Below are positions 1 to 7,597 of a stretch of DNA of 61,128 bases, in pieces. The translations under genes and the position numbers were made by a program. How positions within the stretch are numbered: position 1 is the stretch's first letter; each line of letters begins with the position of its first letter. The stretch lies in contig PAHP01000003.1 in NCBI GenBank assembly GCA_002705205.1, positions 1 through 61,128 of the forward strand, written 5' to 3'. The notes beneath the pieces were generated by a model. That model was given only the letters and a program-made list of their open reading frames with translations, searched no databases and had not been told where the DNA came from. The DNA comes from Flavobacteriales bacterium. Its GTDB lineage: Bacteria > Bacteroidota > Bacteroidia > Flavobacteriales > BACL11.

Positions 1-946
1 CCATTGCATTTCTTTCGTAAGTATCATCTACGTCATTAGAAACTGTATGCATGTGAACTCCTAAGTTAAGACCACCCATTGCGTAAGTACCACCAATAGA
101 CATCATTTGGTCAGAATTATTTAAGTAACCCATGTTTCCGTGAGTCATCCATGAACCAGCACCTGAACCGTAGTTAGAACCGTAGATTGAACCAAATCCG
201 TTCTCACCGTATGTAGTTTGTGCAGCAGAAATAGACATTGACTCATTAACATTGTAAGTTGCACCAATAGAAGTCATATCTTGATCAACTGTTCCATTAG
301 AAGCAGTGTTGTACCCAACATTTAATGCTAAGTCACCACCCATCATATTATAAGATAAGTCAAGACCCATTGCAGTCATTGCTTCACCATCTACATCATC
401 TGTAGTCATAGTTGCGCTTGTGTAAAGCAAGTTAGCAGTCCAGTCTCCTTCTGATTTAGAAGCATTAACACCCATCATTGCAGATCCATTTGTCAATGTA
501 GCACTGTCCATTCTTGAAGCATAAATTACAGTTACATCAGCCATATCAAGATTAAGACCAAAAGTCATACCATCTCTAGTATTTCTTTCTGCACCCCACT
601 CGTTAGATCCAATAATCATTCCTGAACCATAGTTCAATGCTTGACGACCAATAGTTAGGTTAGCATATCCCATGATGTCAGTAGAAGCATAAGCTTCATA
701 TACAGCTAAAGAAGCTGCATTTTGTGGGCTTTCTAGGTCGTAGTTTACTACAGTACTACCATGAATACCCCAGTTAGTCCCTCCCCAAGTAGCTCCTAAA
801 GTAGCTCTTTGTGAAGTTTCCATTTTGTCGTTATCACCACCCATGTCAATTCTAGTTCTAGAATCAACATTCCAATCTTGAGCGAAAGCGACAGTTGTCA
901 TTAGCCCTAAACCTACAGCTAATATGTTTCGTAAATTCTTTTTCAT
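1..946 (-). CDS. outer-membrane beta-barrel porin, alginate-export-like (3' end outside window)
   Basis: I read this gene by hand from the ATG at 946; at least 315 residues lie in the window and the C-terminus is beyond base 1. Residues 1-22 are a signal peptide ending FAFAQ-type (TVAFAQ). The mature part is rich in Gly, Asn, Met and alternating polar/apolar stretches typical of a beta barrel, with a motif near residue 100 (GRQALNYGSGMIIGSNEW) that resembles the alginate-export/OprD-like porin families. It has its own well-formed promoter. The substrate cannot be told from the sequence. The beta-barrel call is fairly sure; the subfamily is tentative. Confidence 0.7.
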   Translation of the reverse strand, partial: MKKNLRNILAVGLGLMTTVAFAQDWNVDSRTRIDMGGDNDKMETSQRATLGATWGGTNWGIHGSTVVNYDLESPQNAASLAVYEAYASTDIMGYANLTIGRQALNYGSGMIIGSNEWGAERNTRDGMTFGLNLDMADVTVIYASRMDSATLTNGSAMMGVNASKSEGDWTANLLYTSATMTTDDVDGEAMTAMGLDLSYNMMGGDLALNVGYNTASNGTVDQDMTSIGATYNVNESMSISAAQTTYGENGFGSIYGSNYGSGAGSWMTHGNMGYLNNSDQMMSIGGTYAMGGLNLGVHMHTVSNDVDDTYERNAM

Positions 947-973
947 TGTTTAAAAATTTTAGTTAATACGCTG

Positions 974-1003
974 CAAAGATAAACCTCTTATACAATTGAC
1001 AAA
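974..1003 (-). promoter_or_regulatory. Bacteroidota promoter of the porin gene
   Basis: On the minus strand TTTG (1000-1003), an 18-base spacer and TATCTTTG (974-981) match the Bacteroidota sigma-A consensus TTTG / TAnnTTTG. The porin ATG lies 27 bases downstream. The rest of 947-1174 is A/T-rich and I see no gene or strong hairpin in it. Confidence 0.75.
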
Positions 1004-1174
1004 TAAAAAAAAGCACTCTTTTTAACAATTAAATGTTTGCATAGAGCCTAAGACTCTGATTATAAGAGTTTTAAGGTGTGTAATTTTTTTGTAATTTTTT
1101 TGCTAAAAAAGATGGAATTTGCATCAAAATCAACAAAAGACACTGAAAAACTGTTGCAATCCAATAAATAAAGA

Positions 1175-2425
1175 TTAATATCTTAACCATTTCCATAGTT
1201 CCTTATAGCTAGCTTTTTTTCCGTACATGAGTATTCCCGTACGGTAAATACGTCCAGCTAACCATGTAGTAGCAACAAATGCACCCACCAATATCCCCAT
1301 AGATAGCAATAACTCCCAGCTAGAGACTCCAAAAGGTAGGCGGACCATCATTATAACAGGGGAAGTAAAAGGGATAATACTCATCCAAAAGGCTAATGCG
1401 CCATCAGGATTATCCATAATAGGCTGAATTAGTAGAAACGATAGGATAAGTGGTATAGTAATAGGCAATATAAATTGCTGAGTATCTGCCTCAGCATCTA
1501 CTGCAGAACCCACAGCAGCAAATAAAGAGCTATACATTAAATAACCAGCTATAAAGTAAAATAAGAAAGAAAGAAAGATCTGAATAAGATTGATGCCTCC
1601 AGTAATATTAGTGATTTGAGCTATTATTGCTGATTGCTCATTTACACTAATTTCGTTTGACATACTACTAACATCTAAGAATGCTAGCTCTACTACTGTA
1701 GAGATTACTACTGTGAGTAATATCCATAATACAAATTGAGAGAGTCCTACTAGTGCTACTCCTATAATTTTCCCCATCATAAGTTGAAATGGCTTGACAG
1801 ATGAAATAATTACTTCTACTATTCTGCTTGTTTTCTCCTCAATAACACCTCTCATTACCATTGTCCCGTACATAAATATGAACATATATATAAGAATTCC
1901 TGATATAAAACCAATCCCCATACTTGCTTCAGAGTGAGAGTTAGTGGTGTTTCCATCCTCAGATACTATTTTAGTGGTAATATCGATACTACTGCTAGCA
2001 TCTTCAATTATTTGAGGGTCGATCCCTGCTTTTTTTAGGTTATTTATCTCAATAATTTTTTCTATTTCTCTTTCAATTGTTTCACTTACGGATAAACTTA
2101 TTTGTTGATCAGAATAAAGAGTAAAATGATCTTCTTCAATATATAGTAGGGCGTAATATGGACTTTCATTAAAATTAGAAGTAAGTTGTTTGGCTTCGTA
2201 TTCTGGGATTACAGTAAAATATAGATATTCTGTGTTTTCTAAATGGTATTTTTGCTGTTGATTTATTGCTATTTTTCGTTCCTCCTGAGTTTCCTTAGCT
2301 AGATATATAGGAGCAATAAGAAGAGCAACCATTAGTAGTGGCCCTAATATTGTCATTACAATAAAGGATTTTTTTCTTACCCTTACTAGGTATTCTCTTT
2401 TTATGATTAGCCAGATTTTATGCAT
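1175..2425 (-). CDS. natB: ABC-2 type permease, NatB-like
   Basis: This 416-aa membrane protein has an N-terminal transmembrane segment (about residues 22-42), a long extracytoplasmic region (about 45-165) and then five or six hydrophobic segments to the C-terminus, the layout of the NatB/ABC2_membrane_3 family. RGVIEEKTSRIVEVIISSVKP is the usual conserved cytoplasmic segment before the second membrane helix. The start overlaps the upstream ATPase gene by 8 bases, so the two are translated together and form one exporter. NatAB exports Na+ in Bacillus; the substrate here is unknown. It is the last gene of the grpE-dnaJ run. Confidence 0.85.
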   Translation of the reverse strand: MHKIWLIIKREYLVRVRKKSFIVMTILGPLLMVALLIAPIYLAKETQEERKIAINQQQKYHLENTEYLYFTVIPEYEAKQLTSNFNESPYYALLYIEEDHFTLYSDQQISLSVSETIEREIEKIIEINNLKKAGIDPQIIEDASSSIDITTKIVSEDGNTTNSHSEASMGIGFISGILIYMFIFMYGTMVMRGVIEEKTSRIVEVIISSVKPFQLMMGKIIGVALVGLSQFVLWILLTVVISTVVELAFLDVSSMSNEISVNEQSAIIAQITNITGGINLIQIFLSFLFYFIAGYLMYSSLFAAVGSAVDAEADTQQFILPITIPLILSFLLIQPIMDNPDGALAFWMSIIPFTSPVIMMVRLPFGVSSWELLLSMGILVGAFVATTWLAGRIYRTGILMYGKKASYKELWKWLRY

Positions 2426-3314
2426 TATTTACCGCTTTAATAAAAATATCCTCCATACTAGGAGTTTCTTTTTTATATGAAACTATTTCGTAATTTTTAT
2501 TTATAAATGCTAAGGCATCTTTCCCTTTAGTTCCTTCTGATAATTGTATCTGAAATATATCGTCCTTCTTATGAGTAACTTGATAGAATTTATTATCAGT
2601 TAGTACAGAATCTTTAGTAATTACTTCATAATTGTTATTAGTAAATTGTTTCTTTATACCGTCAATAGGGCCTTCTAGTATGGTTTTTGATTTATTGATA
2701 AGAGCGATATGATCACAAATCTCTTCAACAGATTCCATCCTGTGAGTTGAAAAAATAATAGTAGTTCCTTTTTCACTAAGCTCTAGGATCTCTTTTCTGA
2801 TAATAGCGGCATTAATAGGGTCAAACCCAGAGAATGGCTCATCAAAAATTAATAATTTTGGCTCATGAATTACAGTTACTACAAACTGAATTTTTTGGGC
2901 CATCCCTTTACTAAGCTCCTCAACTTTTTTATTCCACCAATCTAGAATATCAAGTTTTGTAAACCAAAATTTGAGTTTTTCGAGCGCTTCAGTATAACTC
3001 ATTCCTTTTAATTGAGCTAAATAAAGTGCTTGTTCCCCCACTTTCATTTTCTTGTAAAGCCCTCTTTCTTCAGGAAGATAGCCAATCTCAGAAATATGAT
3101 GTTTTTCTAGCTTAAGCCCATCAAAAAGTAAATTACCACTATCTGGTGCAGTAATCTGATTGATAATGCGCATTAGTGTAGTTTTTCCAGCACCATTAGG
3201 ACCTAAAAGCCCGTAGATACTTCCTTTAGGTACTGAGATATTGACATTTAAAAGAGCGGTATAATCTCTGTATTTCTTTGTAACATTTTCTACTATAAGG
3301 AGATTCTCTTGCAT
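2418..3314 (-). CDS. natA: ABC transporter ATP-binding protein, NatA-like
   Basis: This 298-aa ATPase has Walker A GPNGAGKTT (about residue 40), a degenerate signature LSKGMAQKIQ (about 135), Walker B LLIFDEPFSGFDP (about 155) and the H-loop STHRMES (about 190). A C-terminal domain of about 90 residues, as in NatA/CcmA-type exporters, follows. It energises the permease encoded immediately downstream with an 8-base overlap. Only 3 bases separate it from dnaJ, so it is probably cotranscribed with the chaperone genes, an arrangement I recall as common in flavobacteria. The signature has Lys-Gly-Met instead of Gly-Gly-Gln. Confidence 0.88.
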   Translation of the reverse strand: MQENLLIVENVTKKYRDYTALLNVNISVPKGSIYGLLGPNGAGKTTLMRIINQITAPDSGNLLFDGLKLEKHHISEIGYLPEERGLYKKMKVGEQALYLAQLKGMSYTEALEKLKFWFTKLDILDWWNKKVEELSKGMAQKIQFVVTVIHEPKLLIFDEPFSGFDPINAAIIRKEILELSEKGTTIIFSTHRMESVEEICDHIALINKSKTILEGPIDGIKKQFTNNNYEVITKDSVLTDNKFYQVTHKKDDIFQIQLSEGTKGKDALAFINKNYEIVSYKKETPSMEDIFIKAVNNA

Positions 3315-3317
3315 ATT

Positions 3318-4433
3318 TTACCCAAACATTTCTCTTACTCTATCAAAGAATGATTTGTCCCCTCTTGTAGGTTTTGGCATAAAAGTATCTGATTTCCTAC
3401 ATTTCTCAAAGAATTTCTTTTCATCTTTTGAGAGCTTCTGAGGAGTCCATACATTAATATGAACTAGTAGGTCTCCCTTTCCATAACCATTTACTGATGG
3501 CAATCCTTTCCCTTTTAATCGTAAGATTCTACCACTTTGTATTCCTTCTTCTAATTTTATTTTTACTTTACCTGTAATAGTAGGAATTTCAGAATCTATT
3601 CCTAGTGCGGCATCAGCAAAACTAATATAATGATCAAAGTGTAAGTTTTTACCATCACGGATTAAGGTGTCATGATCTTCAATAGTAATCAATACAATTA
3701 GATCCCCATTTATACCATCAAAAGGTGCGGCATTTCCTTTTCCGCTAACTTTTAATTGCATTCCATCTTCAACGCCTTCAGGGATTGTTATGTTTACAGT
3801 TTCTGTTTCTTTTATCATTCCATTTGCATCACTTCCAGAAGGGCGTTTATCAATACTCTTCCCATTACCACGACAATGTGGACAGGGACTTGAAGTTTGC
3901 ATTTGACCTAGGATTGTATTGCTTACTCTAGTTACCTGTCCGCTTCCATTACAAGTTCCGCAAGTAGTATAAGTTACACCCTCAGCGTTTATTAGCCGAC
4001 TAACCTTTATCTTTTTTTCAACTCCTTCAGCTACTTCCTTTAGGTTTAATGATAATCGTATTCTAAGATTTGTTCCTTTTACCACTCGCCTTCCTCTGCT
4101 TCCGCCGCCACCAAATCCTCCAAATCCACCACCACCAAAGATATCTCCAAACTGAGAGAATATATCATCCATGTTCATTCCTCCACCAAATCCTCCTGAA
4201 GCAGCTCCACCCATTCCTGCATGACCAAATTGATCGAATCTTTGTTTTTTTTCTGGGCTACTTAAAACATCGTAGGCTTCAGCCGCTTCTTTAAACTTTT
4301 CTTCAGCTGCCTTATCTCCTGGATTTTTATCAGGATGATATTTTATAGCAAGCTTTCTATATGCTTTCTTAATTTCTTTAACATCAGCATTTTTACTTAC
4401 TCCTAAAACATCATAATAATCTCTTTTTGACAT
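3318..4433 (-). CDS. dnaJ: chaperone DnaJ (Hsp40) with reduced zinc finger
   Basis: This 371-aa co-chaperone stimulates the DnaK ATPase. The J domain (residues 4-68) has the HPD motif in KYHPDKNPG; a Gly/Phe-rich linker (about 70-115) and two C-terminal substrate-binding domains follow. The zinc-finger region holds only two CxxCxGxG motifs (CGTCNGSG and CPHCRGNG) instead of the usual four, so only one zinc centre should form. The gene sits 3 bases after grpE on the minus strand and is followed by the natAB-like pair. dnaK is not in the window. Confidence 0.95.
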   Translation of the reverse strand: MSKRDYYDVLGVSKNADVKEIKKAYRKLAIKYHPDKNPGDKAAEEKFKEAAEAYDVLSSPEKKQRFDQFGHAGMGGAASGGFGGGMNMDDIFSQFGDIFGGGGFGGFGGGGSRGRRVVKGTNLRIRLSLNLKEVAEGVEKKIKVSRLINAEGVTYTTCGTCNGSGQVTRVSNTILGQMQTSSPCPHCRGNGKSIDKRPSGSDANGMIKETETVNITIPEGVEDGMQLKVSGKGNAAPFDGINGDLIVLITIEDHDTLIRDGKNLHFDHYISFADAALGIDSEIPTITGKVKIKLEEGIQSGRILRLKGKGLPSVNGYGKGDLLVHINVWTPQKLSKDEKKFFEKCRKSDTFMPKPTRGDKSFFDRVREMFG

Positions 4434-4436
4434 AGC

Positions 4437-4982
4437 TTATTCTTTATTTCCAACTACAACTTTAGCGTAACGTAATACTTTTTCTCCTAATAAGTAGCCT
4501 TTCTCAGTTACGTCTATAATCTTACCTTTCAGCTTATTTTCTGGGGCAGGGATATTTGATATTGCCTCATGAAAATCAGTGTCTAGTTCTTTTCCTTTAG
4601 GGTCATCCATTTCCGAGAGACCTTTCTTCTTAAGTTCTGATTTGAGTTGTTTGTATATTAATACAGGACCATCTTCATCAGAATAATTATTTGCTTCTAT
4701 TGACCTTTCAAAGTTATCCAGAATTGGCAGTAAAATGGTCATAATGTCCATGTTTGCAGTACTAAAAAGCTCGATTCTTTCTTTAGCTGTTCTTCTTCTA
4801 AAGTTCTCGAACTCAGCAAAAAGACGTAAGTTTTTATCTTTCTCAATAGCTAATTGCTCTTCAGCACTCTGTTCTGTTTTAGGTTCTTCTTGCACCACTT
4901 CTTCTGCTTTATTAGAAGAAGTGTCAGTGTTTTCTTCTTCAGAATTATGGGTTTTTTTTATGTCTTTATTTTTCTTGCTCAT
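4437..4982 (-). CDS. grpE: nucleotide exchange factor GrpE
   Basis: This 181-aa protein releases ADP from DnaK. It has a charged, acidic and poorly conserved N-terminus (about residues 1-45), a coiled coil (about 40-75) with the family motif LRLFAEFENFRRRTAKER, and the C-terminal beta domain ending in GYLLGEKVLRYAKVVVGN, close to the family consensus. Length is normal. It is the first gene of the grpE-dnaJ-ABC group; the 76-base gap upstream has no clear promoter, so read-through from the murA group is possible. Confidence 0.95.
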   Translation of the reverse strand: MSKKNKDIKKTHNSEEENTDTSSNKAEEVVQEEPKTEQSAEEQLAIEKDKNLRLFAEFENFRRRTAKERIELFSTANMDIMTILLPILDNFERSIEANNYSDEDGPVLIYKQLKSELKKKGLSEMDDPKGKELDTDFHEAISNIPAPENKLKGKIIDVTEKGYLLGEKVLRYAKVVVGNKE

Positions 4983-5058
4983 AATATAATTTAATTACAC
5001 TATTATTTAGTTTATTGCAAAAAGTTTGCCAAAGCCTTAGATAGGTCAATATGTCAGT

Positions 5059-5562
5059 TTATTTTTTTTGTGATTCAAGGAATCGGTGAAGCGCAGGTCC
5101 TTTTAAGTTGTGAGCAATAATTATACCATTTCCATCAATAAGAACATTGCTAGGAATAGAACGTATTCCATATTTATTTGATCCTTCTGATTGCCAGCCT
5201 CCTAAATCAGATACATGGTATTCCCAAAAAAGTTCATCTTTATTTATAGCCTTTATCCAAGCATCTTTTTTGCCATCAAGTGAAAGTGAGAAAATTTCAA
5301 ATCCTTTGCCATTCTTGAATTTCGTCTTATGAAATTTTCTAAATGCATTTACTATATTAGGGTTCTCTTGCCTACAAGGCTTGCACCAACTTGCCCAGAA
5401 ATCAATAAGGACTAGGCTGCCTCTAAGTTCGGAAAGCTTAAGCTGTTTGCCATTTGGGTTGTCGTATGCTAGATCAGGCGCAATATCTCCAATCTTTAGC
5501 CCTATCTCTTGAGAGAATGATAAGGTAGTTAAAAAACAAAAAATAATTATTAGTATTCTCAT
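5059..5562 (-). CDS. TlpA-like thioredoxin-fold lipid-free periplasmic protein
   Basis: This 167-aa protein has a signal peptide (about residues 1-18, ending SFSQ) and a TlpA/ResA-type thioredoxin fold with the active-site motif WASWCKPC near residue 57 and a cis-Pro in the segment RSIPSNVLID near residue 137. Such proteins reduce or oxidise exported protein thiols, often for cytochrome c maturation. It lies 3 bases after murA in the same direction, so it is cotranscribed, though a functional link to peptidoglycan synthesis is not evident. The precise redox partner is unknown. Confidence 0.85.
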   Translation of the reverse strand: MRILIIIFCFLTTLSFSQEIGLKIGDIAPDLAYDNPNGKQLKLSELRGSLVLIDFWASWCKPCRQENPNIVNAFRKFHKTKFKNGKGFEIFSLSLDGKKDAWIKAINKDELFWEYHVSDLGGWQSEGSNKYGIRSIPSNVLIDGNGIIIAHNLKGPALHRFLESQKK

Positions 5563-5565
5563 AGA

Positions 5566-6873
5566 CTATTCTATTCTAGTTATTTGTGCCCCAATTGCAT
5601 TTAATCGTTTGTCAATATTCTGATACCCTCTATCAATTTGTTCTATATTATGGATTGTACTTTCTCCATCAGCAGCAAGAGCAGCTAATAGTAAAGAAAC
5701 TCCAGCTCGAATATCAGGTGAGGTCATGGTTGTTGGTTTAAATTTAAATTGTTGATTAAGGCCGATAACTGTCGCTCTATGTGGATCACAAAGAATAATC
5801 TGTGCACCCATATCAATGAGTTTATCTACAAAGAAAAGACGTGATTCAAACATCTTCTGATGGACAAGAACACTTCCTTTAGCTTGTGAAGCAACTACTA
5901 ATACTATTGATAGTAGATCAGGAGTAAAGCCTGGCCAAGGCGCATCTGAGATAGTTAGAATAGAACCATCAATAAAAGATTGAATTTCATAGCTGTCCTG
6001 AGATGGAATATAAATATCATCTCCTTTGCGCTCCATCTTTATGCCAAGTTTTGAAAATACAGAAGGAATAACCCCAAGCTCTTCATAAGCTACATCTTTA
6101 ATTGTAATCTCTGACTTTGTAATTGCAGCAAGCCCAATAAATGATCCAATCTCAATCATGTCAGGAAGGACTCTATGTGTACATCCACTAAGATGTTCAA
6201 CTCCTTCAATAGTTATTAGGTTTGAGCTAATACCTGTAATCTTTGCCCCCATTGAATTTAGCATCTTACATAATTGTTGTAAGTAAGGTTCGCAAGCAGC
6301 ATTATAGATTGTTGTTTTTCCTTTTGCCATGACAGCTGTCATTACAATATTAGCCGTTCCAGTAACTGATGCTTCATCAAGCAGCATACTAGTCCCCTTT
6401 AGCATGCTAGCACTAACTCGATAAAATTCTTCTTTACTATCATAAACAAATTTTGCTCCTAATTTTTCGAATCCAATAAAATGAGTATCTAATCTCCTTC
6501 TTCCAATTTTATCTCCTCCTGGTTTTGGAATAAATCCTTTTCCGTATCTAGCTAATAATGGTCCTACAATCATGATAGAACCTCTTATTCTGCTGCTTTT
6601 TATTTTGTAATCATTAGAGGCTAAATAGTCAATATTTATATTTTCAGCTTTAAAAGTATAAGAAGATTTGTCAAGCTTATTTACCGTGACATTTAAATCT
6701 CGTAAAAGGTCAATAAGTATATTGACATCACGGATATCTGGCACGTTCTGCATGACAACTTCTTCAGGAGTAAGAAGTACTGCGCATAGAACTTGCAAAG
6801 CTTCATTTTTTGCTCCTTGAGGATGTAAGTTCCCCTTTAATTTTAATCCTCCTTTAACCTTAAATGTAGCCAT
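5566..6873 (-). CDS. murA: UDP-N-acetylglucosamine 1-carboxyvinyltransferase MurA, Asp-type
   Basis: This 435-aa cytoplasmic enzyme transfers enolpyruvate from PEP to UDP-GlcNAc, the first committed step of peptidoglycan synthesis. Residues 17-24 (HPQGAKNE) carry the conserved Lys-Asn pair, and the repeated inside-out alpha/beta fold runs to the end. In the active-site loop the motif reads PGGDKIGRRRLDTH, so Asp121 (codon 6511-6513) stands where fosfomycin-sensitive enzymes have the alkylatable Cys (PGGCxIGxRP). The gene lies 3 bases from DUF4290 upstream and from the TlpA-like gene downstream. Confidence 0.95.
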   Translation of the reverse strand: MATFKVKGGLKLKGNLHPQGAKNEALQVLCAVLLTPEEVVMQNVPDIRDVNILIDLLRDLNVTVNKLDKSSYTFKAENINIDYLASNDYKIKSSRIRGSIMIVGPLLARYGKGFIPKPGGDKIGRRRLDTHFIGFEKLGAKFVYDSKEEFYRVSASMLKGTSMLLDEASVTGTANIVMTAVMAKGKTTIYNAACEPYLQQLCKMLNSMGAKITGISSNLITIEGVEHLSGCTHRVLPDMIEIGSFIGLAAITKSEITIKDVAYEELGVIPSVFSKLGIKMERKGDDIYIPSQDSYEIQSFIDGSILTISDAPWPGFTPDLLSIVLVVASQAKGSVLVHQKMFESRLFFVDKLIDMGAQIILCDPHRATVIGLNQQFKFKPTTMTSPDIRAGVSLLLAALAADGESTIHNIEQIDRGYQNIDKRLNAIGAQITRIE

Positions 6874-6876
6874 TGA

Positions 6877-7494
6877 CTATTGTTTTTTGTAATTCTTTTT
6901 AAAGTTCTTCTTTTTAAAGTTCTTCTTTTTATTATTATGACTACCTTGTCTTACAGATGCTGATCTAATAAATTGAAAGTCATCAGCAAGAGTTAAATTG
7001 CCATTTGATAATTGTTTAAGGTGTAGTTTGATGATATTATTGTCAACAGAACTTTCATTGAATAGGATGTATGATTTTTTCATCTGATTAGCAATCATGC
7101 CAGAGATTATCTCTTTTTCAGCTCCTTCCATTTTTATTGCGGTTGTAATCATACTTTGGATTGTATTTCCGTAATAAGAGAATTTAATTTTATTGCCAGG
7201 ATATTCCATTGCATCAGGTTTTTCTAATAGTTTTTCTTTTTCTGGCCTTGGGTAAGGAGATTCAACATCTAATTTAAAGTCTGACATAATATGTAAGTGA
7301 TCCCAAAGTTTATGTGTGAATTCTTTTACATCTCGTAAATGCGGATTCATTTGTCCCATAAAAGTAATAATAGATTCTACACATTTTTGTCGTTCTTCTT
7401 TGTTAGAAACTGATATAGCATGGTTGATCATCTTCTGGACATGTCTGCCATATTCTGGTATTGTGAGATGATCACGTTTTGTATTGTATTCCAT
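6877..7494 (-). CDS. DUF4290 family protein
   Basis: This 205-aa soluble protein matches the Bacteroidota-specific DUF4290 family: it begins MEYNTKRDHLTIPEYGRHVQ and contains HIMSDFKLDVESPYPRPE near residue 70. No catalytic motif is visible and its function is unknown. The last 20 residues are almost entirely Lys, Asn, Phe and Tyr (repeating KKNFK), a basic tail that could bind nucleic acid or membranes. It heads the murA group with a TATATTTG box just upstream; I recall the DUF4290-murA linkage as widespread in the phylum. Confidence 0.85.
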   Translation of the reverse strand: MEYNTKRDHLTIPEYGRHVQKMINHAISVSNKEERQKCVESIITFMGQMNPHLRDVKEFTHKLWDHLHIMSDFKLDVESPYPRPEKEKLLEKPDAMEYPGNKIKFSYYGNTIQSMITTAIKMEGAEKEIISGMIANQMKKSYILFNESSVDNNIIKLHLKQLSNGNLTLADDFQFIRSASVRQGSHNNKKKNFKKKNFKKNYKKQ

Positions 7495-7511
7495 AAAAAA
7501 ATCTTAAGTTG

Positions 7512-7519
7512 CAAATATA
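7512..7519 (-). promoter_or_regulatory. -7 promoter box for DUF4290-murA group
   Basis: The minus strand reads TATATTTG, a perfect TAnnTTTG box, 17 bases before the DUF4290 start. No good -33 TTTG is seen at the usual 17-23 base spacing. Confidence 0.5.
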
Positions 7520-7597
7520 ACTAATAGACATTAGATTATAGAAGTTATAGAATAGAAAAATATTTCATTATATAAGTCTAAATTTTATGTCCTATTT

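Noticed and set aside
1020-1174. Possible terminator or small RNA in the A/T-rich gap after natB
   Set aside because: Only a 5-bp stem (ACTCT/AGAGT) with no adjoining T-tract was found; too weak to call.
4070-4294. 74-aa plus-strand frame opposite the dnaJ Gly-rich linker
   Set aside because: Its Leu/His/Arg-rich composition is the complement of the Gly-rich repeat and not a gene.
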